64,000 nt of DNA, from positions 1 through 64,000 of the forward strand of contig CAJYHS010000099.1 of assembly GCA_913774715.1 (NCBI GenBank). Direction: 5' to 3'. This stretch comes from an uncultured Siphonobacter sp. (GTDB taxonomy: Bacteria; Bacteroidota; Bacteroidia; Cytophagales; Spirosomataceae). Position 1 is the first letter of the stretch; each line of letters opens with the position of its first letter. This document shows, in pieces, positions 47,268 to 56,585 of the stretch. The position numbers were made by a program, and so were the translations under genes. Under the pieces are notes generated by a model. The model was given only the letters and a program-made list of their open reading frames with translations. It made no database searches and was not told where the DNA came from.

Positions 47268-48365
47268 ATGAAAACGGCATTAATTACCGGCGTCAATGGT
47301 CAGGACGGAGCCTATCTGTCAGAATTATTATTAGAAAAAGGCTACATGGTACACGGCGTGAAACGCCGGGCATCCTTAATTAATACCGAACGGATTGACC
47401 ATTTGTATCAGGATCCTCACGAAAATGACGTTCGCTTTAAATTACACTATGGTGACATGACGGATTCTACGAACCTGATTCGTATCATTCAGGAAACGCA
47501 GCCCGACGAGATTTATAACCTGGCGGCGATGTCACACGTAAAAGTAAGTTTCGATACACCAGAATATACGGCTAACGCGGATGGCATAGGAACACTTCGC
47601 ATTCTGGAAGCTGTTCGTATCTTGGGTTTAGAGAAAAAGACGAAAATCTATCAGGCTTCAACTTCAGAATTATATGGTTTAGTTCAGGCTGTACCTCAAA
47701 AAGAAGATACGCCATTCTACCCACGCTCTCCTTATGCCGTTGCTAAATTATACGGATACTGGATTACAGTTAACTACAGAGAAGCCTATGGTATGTATGC
47801 TTGCAACGGTATTCTGTTTAACCACGAGTCTCCCTTACGCGGGGAAACCTTTGTGACACGTAAAATCACGCGGGCGGTAGCGGCGATTGGTTTAAGTTTA
47901 CAAAACTGTTTGTACCTAGGTAACCTAGACGCACAACGGGACTGGGGCCATGCGAAAGATTATGTGGAAGCTATGTGGCGTATTCTGCAACAAGAGCAAC
48001 CCGAAGATTACGTAATTGCTACGGGAGTAACCACTCGCGTACGCGAATTCGTAAAAATGGCTTTTGCTGAAATCGGTGTGACGGTAGAATTCAAAGGCGA
48101 AGGGGTAGAAGAGAAGGGTTACGTAGTAAGCTGTTCGAATGAAGACTTCCAATTAGAAGAAGGAAAATGCGTGGTAGCCGTTGATCCTGCCTATTTCCGT
48201 CCAACAGAAGTAGAATTATTGATTGGTGATCCTACCAAATCAAAAACTAAATTAGGCTGGGAGCCTAAGTATGATTTACCTATGCTTGTTAAAGAGATGG
48301 TAGAGAAAGATGTGGAAGTGTTCCGTCGCTCAGGTAAGACTCAGTTTGAGCATTTAATAGGATAG
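47268..48365 (+). CDS. gmd: GDP-mannose 4,6-dehydratase
   Basis: 365 residues. SDR fold with [19 protein letters not shown], the VHGVKRRAS nucleotide-binding loop, [19 protein letters not shown], active-site TSELYG and [10 protein letters not shown] (YxxxK). The motif [18 protein letters not shown] is specific to Gmd. It makes GDP-4-keto-6-deoxy-D-mannose for Fcl. It lies 112 bp after fcl, and a hairpin just downstream marks the end of the GC-normal part of the locus. Confidence 0.96.
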   Translation: MKTALITGVNGQDGAYLSELLLEKGYMVHGVKRRASLINTERIDHLYQDPHENDVRFKLHYGDMTDSTNLIRIIQETQPDEIYNLAAMSHVKVSFDTPEYTANADGIGTLRILEAVRILGLEKKTKIYQASTSELYGLVQAVPQKEDTPFYPRSPYAVAKLYGYWITVNYREAYGMYACNGILFNHESPLRGETFVTRKITRAVAAIGLSLQNCLYLGNLDAQRDWGHAKDYVEAMWRILQQEQPEDYVIATGVTTRVREFVKMAFAEIGVTVEFKGEGVEEKGYVVSCSNEDFQLEEGKCVVAVDPAYFRPTEVELLIGDPTKSKTKLGWEPKYDLPMLVKEMVEKDVEVFRRSGKTQFEHLIG

Positions 48366-48376
48366 ATATAAATAGA

Positions 48377-48410
48377 TAAACCCTTACATGTATTTTCATG
48401 TAAGGGTTTA
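48377..48410 (+). terminator. Hairpin between gmd and the AT-rich block
   Basis: TAAACCCTTACATG (48377-48390) and CATGTAAGGGTTTA (48397-48410) pair perfectly over 14 bp around a TATTTT loop, 11 bp after the gmd stop. It coincides with the abrupt change in base composition. Confidence 0.75.
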
Positions 48411-48424
48411 CTAATAAAAGAAGT

Positions 48425-49063
48425 ATGATACAAATAATGAAGTTTTTGTATAAGTGTAATGTTTTTAAAACACTAGTTTATAATCTTATAATAAAAGGAA
48501 ATAAAGGTTTAGTAAAGAATAGTATAATTCTGTATGGTAATTTAAGGATAAGTGTTCATAAAAAATCGAAAATAAATATATATAAAGGATACTTACACTT
48601 AAATCAAGGGACAAGTACATATGAACCATTTATTGGTATGCTTGAAATGCATGAGAATTCAGAAATTAGTGTCATGAATAGCTTTATCATTAAATCTGGG
48701 TGTCATATTATAGTAGCAAGAAATGGAAAACTAATATTAGGTAACGGTTATATTAATAGAAATGTAAAAATTAAATGTTTTTCAAGAATTGAAATAGGTA
48801 ATGGAGTAGCGATTTCAGAGAATGTTACAATTTGGGATAGTGATGCACATAGATTAAAATATGATGGCTATGAAATGACAAAACCAATTAAGATTGAAGA
48901 TAATGTTTGGATTGGGACAAATGTAACAATTTTAAAAGGCGTGACAATAGGGGAAGGAGCAGTGATAGCAGCAGGCTCATTAGTAAACAAATCTGTACCT
49001 GCTAGAAGTTTAGTTGGAGGTGTACCAGCAAGAGTTATTAAAGAAAATGTAAGTTGGGAGTAA
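48425..49063 (+). CDS. Hexapeptide-repeat acyltransferase (WbbJ/LacA-like)
   Basis: 212 residues. Left-handed beta-helix: RIEIGNGVAISENVTIWDSD, then IKIEDNVWIGTNVTILKGVT and IGEGAVIAAGSLVNKSVPAR, ending GVPARVIKENVSWE. The conserved histidine (DSDAHRLKYDG) fits the O-acetyltransferase active site. It probably acetylates a sugar of the repeat unit using acetyl-CoA. ATG 48425 is used; ATG 48440 is an alternative. It is the first gene of the AT-rich island, with codon use unlike the upstream genes. Confidence 0.85.
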   Translation: MIQIMKFLYKCNVFKTLVYNLIIKGNKGLVKNSIILYGNLRISVHKKSKINIYKGYLHLNQGTSTYEPFIGMLEMHENSEISVMNSFIIKSGCHIIVARNGKLILGNGYINRNVKIKCFSRIEIGNGVAISENVTIWDSDAHRLKYDGYEMTKPIKIEDNVWIGTNVTILKGVTIGEGAVIAAGSLVNKSVPARSLVGGVPARVIKENVSWE

Positions 49064-49078
49064 AAAAAGTAAAAATTA

Positions 49079-50539
49079 ATGGCATCTTATAAAGAAGTGT
49101 TAAAATCTAGTGGAATTGTTGCATCTGTACAAATATTTCAACTTGGTTTCGGGCTTATAAGGAATAAATTTATAGCGTATTTATTAGGTAGTACTGGCTT
49201 TGGAATATGGGGGTTATATCAAACTTATGTTGAATTAGCCTCAAATTTTTCTACTCTAGGAGTGGATCAAAGTGGTGTAAGAGAAATTGCAAATCCTGAT
49301 GTAGTACGAAAGGATAAATTTATAAGTTCTTTTAATAAAATTATATTACTAATTTCTTTATTGTTTTTCACAATTACAGCATATTTCTCAGATTATATAA
49401 GTTATTCAATGTTTAAAACATCAGATAGAAGTTTAGAAATAAAAATAGTATCTATTGCAGTAATATTAAACTCTATTTCTAGAGGTCAAAAATCTATTTT
49501 AAATGGATTAAGAAATATTAAATATTTAGCTATTAGTCAAATATACGCAGCAATTACTGGTACAATTTTAACTATTATAAGTGTATGGATCTTTGGATTA
49601 AATGCTTTAGTATGGGGAATATTTTCTATTTCATTAACAGCTTTATTGTTTTCTTGGATATATGTAAATAAGGGTAATATTAAATCATCAACCTCAACCT
49701 TAAGTGAGGATTTTATATTATTTAAAAAATTATTATATGTAGGCCTAGGATTTAGTGTTAGCGGCCTAATATCGTCTTTAGCTACTTATTTTTCAAGAAT
49801 ATATTTAAGTTCTGAATTTAGTTTAAGTGCAGTAGGCATATATCAAGCAAGTTGGACGATTTCAAATTTATATATAGGTATAATTCTAGCAGCAATGGGC
49901 GTAGATTTTATGCCAAGATTGATGAAAGTAAAGAATGATAATGTTGCAATGACAAAAATAGTGAACGAACAAATGGAATTCGGTGCACTAGTTTCTAGTA
50001 TAGGAGTAGTAGGAATAATTTATTTTTCTCCTTTAGTATTAGAATTGTTATATGCAAAAGAGTTCATCATAGGACAAAATATAATACATTGGCAAGTATT
50101 AGGCGTATCTTTAAGGATATTGGGATTTCCGTTTAGCTATTCAATAATGGCGAAAAACAAACCAGTTTTATATATAATTGTTCAGGCAGTATTCTGGTTA
50201 ACTGATTATGGATTATTAATATTTTTTTCAAAATGGATGGGATTTGATGGATTAGGCATTAACTATTTTTTTTCTTATTTAATTTATTTAGTGCTAACAT
50301 GGACCATAGCAGTAAAGATTTTTGAATTCAAAAGTTCAGCTTTATTAAGGAAAATAACTTTTATCTCATATTTATTTATCGGCATTTCGTGGATATTAGC
50401 TATTACTCTTGATGGAATAAGCCACCAAATTTGTGGAGTGATCACAATATTAATAATGTTATATTGGATAAACATATATTTAAGTAAATATATGGGTATT
50501 ACAATATCAAAATTTTTAATCTCAAAGTTTAAAAAATAA
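49079..50539 (+). CDS. Wzx-like oligosaccharide flippase
   Basis: 486 residues with about 12-14 predicted membrane helices, MATE/PST type: SSGIVASVQIFQLGFGLIRN, then KFIAYLLGSTGFGIWGLYQT, the typical Polysacc_synt opening. Further helices run to VITILIMLYWINIYL. It flips undecaprenyl-linked repeat units to the periplasm. It ends in TAATG shared with the next gene (1-nt overlap), so they are co-translated. Strongly AT-rich. Confidence 0.9.
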   Translation: MASYKEVLKSSGIVASVQIFQLGFGLIRNKFIAYLLGSTGFGIWGLYQTYVELASNFSTLGVDQSGVREIANPDVVRKDKFISSFNKIILLISLLFFTITAYFSDYISYSMFKTSDRSLEIKIVSIAVILNSISRGQKSILNGLRNIKYLAISQIYAAITGTILTIISVWIFGLNALVWGIFSISLTALLFSWIYVNKGNIKSSTSTLSEDFILFKKLLYVGLGFSVSGLISSLATYFSRIYLSSEFSLSAVGIYQASWTISNLYIGIILAAMGVDFMPRLMKVKNDNVAMTKIVNEQMEFGALVSSIGVVGIIYFSPLVLELLYAKEFIIGQNIIHWQVLGVSLRILGFPFSYSIMAKNKPVLYIIVQAVFWLTDYGLLIFFSKWMGFDGLGINYFFSYLIYLVLTWTIAVKIFEFKSSALLRKITFISYLFIGISWILAITLDGISHQICGVITILIMLYWINIYLSKYMGITISKFLISKFKK

Positions 50540-51543
50540 TGGTTAAGAAAGTTAAGAAATACGTACCTAGATTTGTCTTGATTTGGATTAGAACCCAAAT
50601 TGAAAGATATAAGTTTGCAAAAGCTTACTTATATGACTTTAGAAAAAACATTAAATTCTCTTCAGCAATACGATATGATGATACACAATTAAAACTTGTA
50701 TCTACAATTATAAGAAATTATCATGTAGTAGAAAAAGGTCTGACTATGCCTGAAACTAGATTAGGTTTTGGAAAAGACAGAATTAATATACTATGTGATG
50801 ACATAATCTTATACATTAAAAAATACGGTTTAGATAATGATCAAATACATCATGCAATAGGAGTTCTATTAGAATATGATCATTTGCACAGACAAAATAA
50901 TTTTATTCTCAGTGATAATATTCAATCTAAAATTAATAAACTGAAACAACAAATCCCTGTAGTTGAACCAACGCCGCAATTGATTAAAACAAGGAACGAA
51001 TATTTTAAATCTGTTAAAAGTGATTTTAAAGAATTTTCTAACTCTAGAGCAAGTATAAGAAACTTTTCAACAGAAGAAATCTCAGTAGACAAAATATTAA
51101 ATGCTTTAGAATTAGCAAGAAATACTCCATCTGCTTGTAATAGACAAACTTCAAGACCTTATGTATATAATAATAAAGAGGAAATAAAGGAAATTTTGCA
51201 AGTTCAAGGTGGAAATAGAGGATTTGGACACCTGGCAAATAAGTTATTAATTGTTACGGCAGATTTATCAGTGTATAATAGTGTAGCAGAAAGAAATCAG
51301 GCATTTATAGATGGTGGAATGTATGCAATGAATGTATTATATAGCCTGCATCATAATGAAATAGCTGCATGTATATTAAACTGTAGTCATACACCAGAAA
51401 AAGATAAGAAATTAAGGAAGTTGTGTAACATAAAAGAATCAGAAGTATTTATAGCTATGATTGCTTGTGGAATACCACCTGAAAAGTTCAATGTAGCTAT
51501 TTCAAAAAGACATAGCCTTTCGGCCATAGTTACTGTTAATTAA
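50539..51543 (+). CDS. Nitroreductase-family protein of a polysaccharide cluster
   Basis: 334 residues. An N-terminal helical part (VPRFVLIWIRTQIERYKF ... RNYHVVEKGLTMPETRLGFG) precedes an FMN-binding nitroreductase fold (SRASIRNFSTEEISVDKILN, then ELARNTPSACNRQTSRPYVY and ACILNCS, with CGIPPEKFNV). Such proteins recur in exopolysaccharide loci together with polysaccharide pyruvyltransferases, one of which is encoded two genes on. The reaction is unknown; a redox modification of a sugar or pyruvyl group is an inference. Confidence 0.85.
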   Translation: MVKKVKKYVPRFVLIWIRTQIERYKFAKAYLYDFRKNIKFSSAIRYDDTQLKLVSTIIRNYHVVEKGLTMPETRLGFGKDRINILCDDIILYIKKYGLDNDQIHHAIGVLLEYDHLHRQNNFILSDNIQSKINKLKQQIPVVEPTPQLIKTRNEYFKSVKSDFKEFSNSRASIRNFSTEEISVDKILNALELARNTPSACNRQTSRPYVYNNKEEIKEILQVQGGNRGFGHLANKLLIVTADLSVYNSVAERNQAFIDGGMYAMNVLYSLHHNEIAACILNCSHTPEKDKKLRKLCNIKESEVFIAMIACGIPPEKFNVAISKRHSLSAIVTVN

Positions 51544-51554
51544 CTAAACACTAT

Positions 51555-52778
51555 ATGGGCTCTAGAAAAAATCAAGTATTAATATCTATTTTATGTTCAG
51601 TTCATATTTTTGGTCTTTATTATAGTATAGGTGATTTTGTATATTTCATTTTAGATGGAATAGGGTTATTAATAATTTTTAAAAATTATTTGGAATTTAC
51701 ATATTCAAAAAACCAGAATGATTCATTTAAAGGTCCAATTTATTTGCTATTTATTTGTTTAATAGTGAATTCTATCTCATGTTTAATATATCATGATCAA
51801 GATATTGTAGCTACCTTAGTAGCAATGAGATATTTCTTATACTTAGGGATATATTTCGTATTAAGCAATGCTAAACTGTCTAAGTTTTATTTAGAAAAAA
51901 TTATTGTATATGGAGCTACTATATATCTAATTGTGTTTCTAATACAAGTCGTGATATTTCCTTTAAAAATTGTGCCTACTGGACGTATTGATGGGTTAGA
52001 TAGAGGTTTGCTAAGATTCAGAATTGAAGGAGCTGGATTCCTAATGCTTGCAGGCTTCTTGTTTTTAAATAGGTTTATTTTATATAAACATAAATTGCAA
52101 CTAATTAAATATTTTATTTGCTTAGCTGGACTATTTATGTTGGGATTTAGAACCTTATTAATAGTAGCAATACTTTGTTCTGTGGTTTTGATTTTCAGAA
52201 CATTAAATAAACCCCTTAAAATAGTGCCGTATTTGATCTTTATATCTGTTGCTCTATATTTCATATATAATGTACCATTCGTTAACGACTTTATAAATAA
52301 TAGTTCAGAAGAAACCTCAAATCAATTAGAGGCAGGAAATGATTACATTAGATTTCAAACGTTTGATTTCTATTTTAATAAAGTGAATGTAGACGAATTG
52401 TCATTAATTTTTGGTAACGGATTCCCTCAGGAAGATAGTGGTTATGGTAAAATGGTTACTTCTCAAGGAGTTGAAAGTAATGGGTATATATTTGCTGATA
52501 TTGGGTTGATCGGTTTTGCAATAATATATGGAATTCTATCATTAGTTGCCCTATTATGGATTTCTTTTAAAGCCATTTTTTATAAGCTACCTAAGGATTC
52601 AATCTACTTGAGTATTTATTTTTTATATCTATTGTTATCTTCAATTACCACAGTTGAAATTTACAGAATAGGTATTTTTGGAATAGAAGCCTTAGCCTTA
52701 TACCTTATAAATGTTTCAAAATATTCAAACTTATTCATTCATGAAAGTAAATATTTTAACGTTCCATTACGCCAATAA
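51555..52778 (+). CDS. Wzy-like O-antigen/exopolysaccharide polymerase
   Basis: 407 residues, very hydrophobic, about 10 membrane helices. It has a large periplasmic loop containing RFQTFDFYFNKVNVDELSLI and FGNGFPQEDSGYGKMVTSQG, the layout of O-antigen polymerases/ligases (Wzy_C-like). Polymerases diverge quickly, so the call rests on topology and place between flippase and glycosyltransferases. It starts 11 bp after the nitroreductase. Its end overlaps the pyruvyltransferase start by 38 bp. Confidence 0.82.
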   Translation: MGSRKNQVLISILCSVHIFGLYYSIGDFVYFILDGIGLLIIFKNYLEFTYSKNQNDSFKGPIYLLFICLIVNSISCLIYHDQDIVATLVAMRYFLYLGIYFVLSNAKLSKFYLEKIIVYGATIYLIVFLIQVVIFPLKIVPTGRIDGLDRGLLRFRIEGAGFLMLAGFLFLNRFILYKHKLQLIKYFICLAGLFMLGFRTLLIVAILCSVVLIFRTLNKPLKIVPYLIFISVALYFIYNVPFVNDFINNSSEETSNQLEAGNDYIRFQTFDFYFNKVNVDELSLIFGNGFPQEDSGYGKMVTSQGVESNGYIFADIGLIGFAIIYGILSLVALLWISFKAIFYKLPKDSIYLSIYFLYLLLSSITTVEIYRIGIFGIEALALYLINVSKYSNLFIHESKYFNVPLRQ

Positions 52779-53793
52779 TTATGGAGCGGTGCTTCAATGT
52801 TATGGTCTTTCTTCTACGTTGATAAATTTGGGTTATGAAGTAGAGATTATAAACTTAAGACCTAAGACTGATGATCAATCTTTTAAGCAAAAAATTAGTA
52901 ATTATATACTTTCTAGGCAATTTGTTATTTTCAATTCGAAATATCTTCCTTCTTTTACCAAAGAATTTAATTCATTTGAAGATTTAAGTTCATATAATTT
53001 CGAAGCAGATATTTATATAGTTGGAAGTGATCAAGTATGGAATTTAGATATTACGAAAGAAAAGTTCTTAGCATATTTTTTTGAATTTTTAAAAGAAGAC
53101 CAGTTTAGAATTTCTTATGCTGCCAGTTTTGGTAATTCGAATTGGGATTGGTCCAGCGAAACAAACCGAGTTAAAAATAGTCTTTTAAAGTTTAATGCTG
53201 TTGGTATAAGGGAAGAGCAGGGAGTTAAGATTGCACGAGATACGTTTGAAATTCAAGCTACTCAAGTACTTGATCCTACACTTCTTTTAAATTCATCAGA
53301 TTACAATAAGCTAGTCTCGTCTAGTAAAATTGGTATTGATAGAATAGTTACTTATAAATTTAATAAACCTAAAGAGTGGTATTCAACTCTTTTTAAATTA
53401 CAAGATTTAACTAATTATAGAGTTATATGTTTGAATGATAATAAGTTAATCAGAGGTTTAAAGTTTTCTTATTTTACTAGTGTAAATAATTGGTTAGCTG
53501 CAATAAAAAATTCTTCTTTAGTTATAACTGATTCTTTTCATTGTATGGTTTTTGCGATAATTTTCAAAAAGCAATTTATCGCTATGCCAGCCAATGCTAA
53601 AAGAACTAGTAGAATGTTATCTTTATTAAAACAGTTAGGTTTAGAATCTAGGTATTTGACAGATTTTAGTGAATTACTAGAATTAGATATATTATTTAAT
53701 AAAATTGATTATGATCAAGTTCATTTAAAAATAAATGATCTAAGAATTATATCTAAGGATTTTCTTAAAAATGCTATAAGTAGTAAGAATTAA
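52741..53793 (+). CDS. Polysaccharide pyruvyltransferase family protein
   Basis: I use the ATG at 52741 (MKVNILTFHYANNYGAVLQC), the usual PS_pyruv_trans start; the track start lies ten codons upstream inside wzy. The 350-residue protein has VGSDQVWNLDITKEKFLAYF, FRISYAASFGN, VGIREEQGVKIARDTF and ITDSFHCMVFAIIF. It transfers pyruvyl from phosphoenolpyruvate to form a ketal on a sugar, adding negative charge to the polymer. Translation is likely coupled to wzy by the 38-bp overlap. Confidence 0.88.
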   Translation: MKVNILTFHYANNYGAVLQCYGLSSTLINLGYEVEIINLRPKTDDQSFKQKISNYILSRQFVIFNSKYLPSFTKEFNSFEDLSSYNFEADIYIVGSDQVWNLDITKEKFLAYFFEFLKEDQFRISYAASFGNSNWDWSSETNRVKNSLLKFNAVGIREEQGVKIARDTFEIQATQVLDPTLLLNSSDYNKLVSSSKIGIDRIVTYKFNKPKEWYSTLFKLQDLTNYRVICLNDNKLIRGLKFSYFTSVNNWLAAIKNSSLVITDSFHCMVFAIIFKKQFIAMPANAKRTSRMLSLLKQLGLESRYLTDFSELLELDILFNKIDYDQVHLKINDLRIISKDFLKNAISSKN

Positions 53794-53816
53794 TTTCACT
53801 ACTTAATCAGTCTCTT

Positions 53817-53855
53817 ATATAAGAATTGATTTTAACATTAGATTGATTCTTATAT
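53817..53855. repeat. Weak inverted repeat after the pyruvyltransferase gene
   Basis: ATATAAGAAT (53817-53826) and ATTCTTATAT (53846-53855) are perfectly complementary, with a 19-nt loop. AT-rich; a weak terminator at best. Confidence 0.35.
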
Positions 53856-53960
53856 GACATTTGTCAATTCAAGTATACCGTACTTTATTATAAATATTAG
53901 TCATAACTAGTGACATAATTTATATTTTTTGAATTTGATTGATTTAATTTTTTGAAAGTT

Positions 53961-55136
53961 ATGAATCCAAAAGTTTTAGTTCTTCCATCTTTTTATCCAA
54001 TTGAGATGGATTTTCCTAGAGGTGTTTTTTTTAAGGAACAAACTGAACTAATTAATAAGTATGGTGGAGACGCTACTATATTGTATAATGAAGCAAGATC
54101 AATTACATCTTTAAGTTTTAAAAAATTAATTAAATTCCATTTTCAAAAAAGTTCTAAATATGAAAATAATATTTTTGTTTTAAGAAGACATAGTTGGAAT
54201 GTAGTACCAACCAGATTTCAGTTAGGTAAGAATATCTGGATAAAACAATCATTAGATTTGTTTGATAGATATGTTAGTAATTTTGGAAGACCAGACTTAT
54301 TGCATGTACATTGTGCATTACATGCGGGTAGCGTAGCTAAAATTATTAAAGAAAAATACAATATACCATATCTGGTAACTGAGCATTCTACTTTTTTCGC
54401 TACTAGAGAAATTGATCCAATAGTTGAAAAAGAAATATCAGATATCTACAACAATGCTAATAAATTAATAACTGTAAGTAATCCTTTTAAAGAATTAATA
54501 TTAAAAAAAATTAGAGGCATTAATACTGATGTTTCAGTGATTCCAAATTTTATAGATACTGATTTTTTTGATCCATATAGTGATTCTATTATTTATGATA
54601 AACAAGAAATTGTTTTATTTTGTACCTGCTATCATGAGCCTAAAAAGAATTTGTATAGGTTAATTGATGCATTTAAAGAAGCTTTTAGAGTCCATAACAA
54701 TTTGCGTTTAATACTAGGGGGAGAAGGATCAGAAACAATAAATTTAAAAAAATATGTAAAGGACAAAGGATTAGATTCAGTAATAGAGTTCCCTGGGTTC
54801 TTAGATAGAGTGCAAATAAGAGATTATTTAAATAATAGCGATCTATTTGTTCTATCTAGTGATTATGAAACGTTTGGAGTAGTTCTAATAGAGGCTATGT
54901 CTATGGGCGTTCCTGTTTTAAGTACAGACAGTGGAGGACCTGAAGATTTTATAAATGCCGAAGTTGGATATGTATCTAGTAAAGACACAAATAAATTTGC
55001 AGATTGTATTTTAGATTTTATAATACGTAGGAATACTTTTAATAAAAAAAATATTAGAAATTATGCTATAAGTAATTTTAGTGGTAAAGCAGTAGCTAAA
55101 AAGTATGTTGAGCTGTATAAAGATTTACTTTATTAG
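53961..55136 (+). CDS. GT-B glycosyltransferase, family 4
   Basis: 391 residues from the ATG at 53961 (MNPKVLVLPSFYPIEMDFPR); the track uses a TTG three codons earlier. It has the typical GT4 plan: N-terminal acceptor domain with LLHVHCALHAGSVAKIIKEK and YLVTEHSTFFATREID, then the donor domain RLILGGEGSETINL and LSSDYETFGVVLIEAMSMGV, with the E-x7-E motif. It probably adds one sugar to the lipid-linked repeat unit. Donor and linkage cannot be inferred. Confidence 0.9.
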   Translation: MNPKVLVLPSFYPIEMDFPRGVFFKEQTELINKYGGDATILYNEARSITSLSFKKLIKFHFQKSSKYENNIFVLRRHSWNVVPTRFQLGKNIWIKQSLDLFDRYVSNFGRPDLLHVHCALHAGSVAKIIKEKYNIPYLVTEHSTFFATREIDPIVEKEISDIYNNANKLITVSNPFKELILKKIRGINTDVSVIPNFIDTDFFDPYSDSIIYDKQEIVLFCTCYHEPKKNLYRLIDAFKEAFRVHNNLRLILGGEGSETINLKKYVKDKGLDSVIEFPGFLDRVQIRDYLNNSDLFVLSSDYETFGVVLIEAMSMGVPVLSTDSGGPEDFINAEVGYVSSKDTNKFADCILDFIIRRNTFNKKNIRNYAISNFSGKAVAKKYVELYKDLLY

Positions 55137-55175
55137 AGGAATCTACTTTTCACGGTCAATTTTAAATTTTAATCA

Positions 55176-56078
55176 ATGAATAATTTAGCACCAATAGTTT
55201 ACTTTACATATAATCGTCTTGATACTTTACAACGATCTGTAAAGTCATTACAGGCTAATGATTTATCTAAGGATAGTGTATTATATATATATTCAGATGC
55301 TCCTAAAAGTGAAAGGGACTTTGATGCTGTGCAGAGAGTAAGAACTTTTTTAAAAGATATATCTGGATTTAAAGATATCATAATATTTGAAGCTTCGACT
55401 AATAAAGGCTTAGCTAAATCTATCATTGAAGGTGTAACACATGTTATTAATAAACATGGAAAGATAATTGTATTAGAGGACGATTTATTATTAGCACCTA
55501 ATTTTTTATCTTTTATGAACAAGTCTTTAATTAAGTATATTGATAACCCTAAAGTTTTTTCAATATCAGGATTTATGTTTGATATTAAGCATAAAAAAGA
55601 TTATCCTTATGATGTATTTTTCACTAAAAGACATTGTTCATGGGGTTGGGCGATGTGGAAAGATAGATGGAATGAAATAGATTGGGAAGTCAAAGATTTT
55701 GCTGAGTTTATTAAGGATACTTCTAAGCGAAAAGCTTTTAATGATATCGGTGCAGATTTGACTTATTCTTTGATTAAACAGCAAAAAGGTAAAATTAATT
55801 CTTGGGCTATTCGCTGCAATTATCATCAATTTAAAAAACAAACATTTACTGTTTACCCTTTAATAAGTAAAATTGATAATTTAGGTTTTGGTAATGATGC
55901 GACTCATACGAAACAAAGATTTAATAAGTATAAAACAACAATTGATACTAAAAAAACAGAAGATTTTATATTTCCTAATGAAGTTGTTATTGATAATACA
56001 TTAATTAATAGATTTAAAATGAAATATTCAAATCTTAATCGACTATATTATATCATTCTAAATACTATATTTAAATAA
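55176..56078 (+). CDS. GT-A (GT2-like) glycosyltransferase
   Basis: 300 residues. N terminus APIVYFTYNRLDTLQRSVKS with nucleotide-binding strands, then the metal-binding acidic motif in IIVLEDDLLLAPNFLSFM. The block RHCSWGWAMWKDRWNEIDWE is typical of sugar-transfer proteins of this Bacteroidota subgroup. No membrane helix is seen. A second glycosyltransferase for the repeat unit. It follows the GT4 gene by 39 bp and precedes an acetyltransferase by 3 bp. Confidence 0.85.
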   Translation: MNNLAPIVYFTYNRLDTLQRSVKSLQANDLSKDSVLYIYSDAPKSERDFDAVQRVRTFLKDISGFKDIIIFEASTNKGLAKSIIEGVTHVINKHGKIIVLEDDLLLAPNFLSFMNKSLIKYIDNPKVFSISGFMFDIKHKKDYPYDVFFTKRHCSWGWAMWKDRWNEIDWEVKDFAEFIKDTSKRKAFNDIGADLTYSLIKQQKGKINSWAIRCNYHQFKKQTFTVYPLISKIDNLGFGNDATHTKQRFNKYKTTIDTKKTEDFIFPNEVVIDNTLINRFKMKYSNLNRLYYIILNTIFK

Positions 56079-56081
56079 CTC

Positions 56082-56567
56082 ATGAATTCAATTTTTTGTG
56101 ATTGGGAAAGAAACTCTAAGAATCTAAAAGGTAGAGTGATTTTATTTAGTTTTCGTTTAGCTCATTTAGCTACAAGAAATAGAATTCTTTTCCTTATTCT
56201 TTTGCCACATTTAGTTACACATAGAATATTTATTGAGTGGCTTCTTGGTGTAGAAATTCCTTGGAAAACTTCCATTGGTGAGGGACTAATTATATACCAT
56301 GGGCATGCTTTAGTGATAAATGATGCATCGAAAATAGGTAAAAATTGTACTTTAAGACATTGTACTACTATTGGAAATAAACAACTATCTGATTTATCAT
56401 TCTCAGATTGTCCTATTATAGGCGACAATGTTGATATTGGATCTAATGTTTGTATTATTGGGCCTATCACCATAGGTGATAATGTTAAAATTGGTGCTGG
56501 ATCAGTAGTGGTTAAAAGTATTCCTTCAAATAGTATTGCTGTTGGTAATCCTGCCAGAATAATCTAA
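56082..56567 (+). CDS. Serine acetyltransferase-like (WcaB/CysE-like) O-acetyltransferase
   Basis: 161 residues. A basic helical N-terminal part is followed by a beta-helix with IGEGLIIYHGHALVINDASK, then IGKNCTLRHCTTIGNK and IGDNVKIGAGSVVVKSIPSN, ending VGNPARII. The HG-HALVI and RHCTTIG pattern is that of the CysE/WcaB group. In this context it more likely acetylates a sugar than serine. It is translationally close to the neighbouring genes (3 bp and 18 bp gaps). Confidence 0.85.
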   Translation: MNSIFCDWERNSKNLKGRVILFSFRLAHLATRNRILFLILLPHLVTHRIFIEWLLGVEIPWKTSIGEGLIIYHGHALVINDASKIGKNCTLRHCTTIGNKQLSDLSFSDCPIIGDNVDIGSNVCIIGPITIGDNVKIGAGSVVVKSIPSNSIAVGNPARII

Positions 56568-56585
56568 TTAAATAACATCATTATT

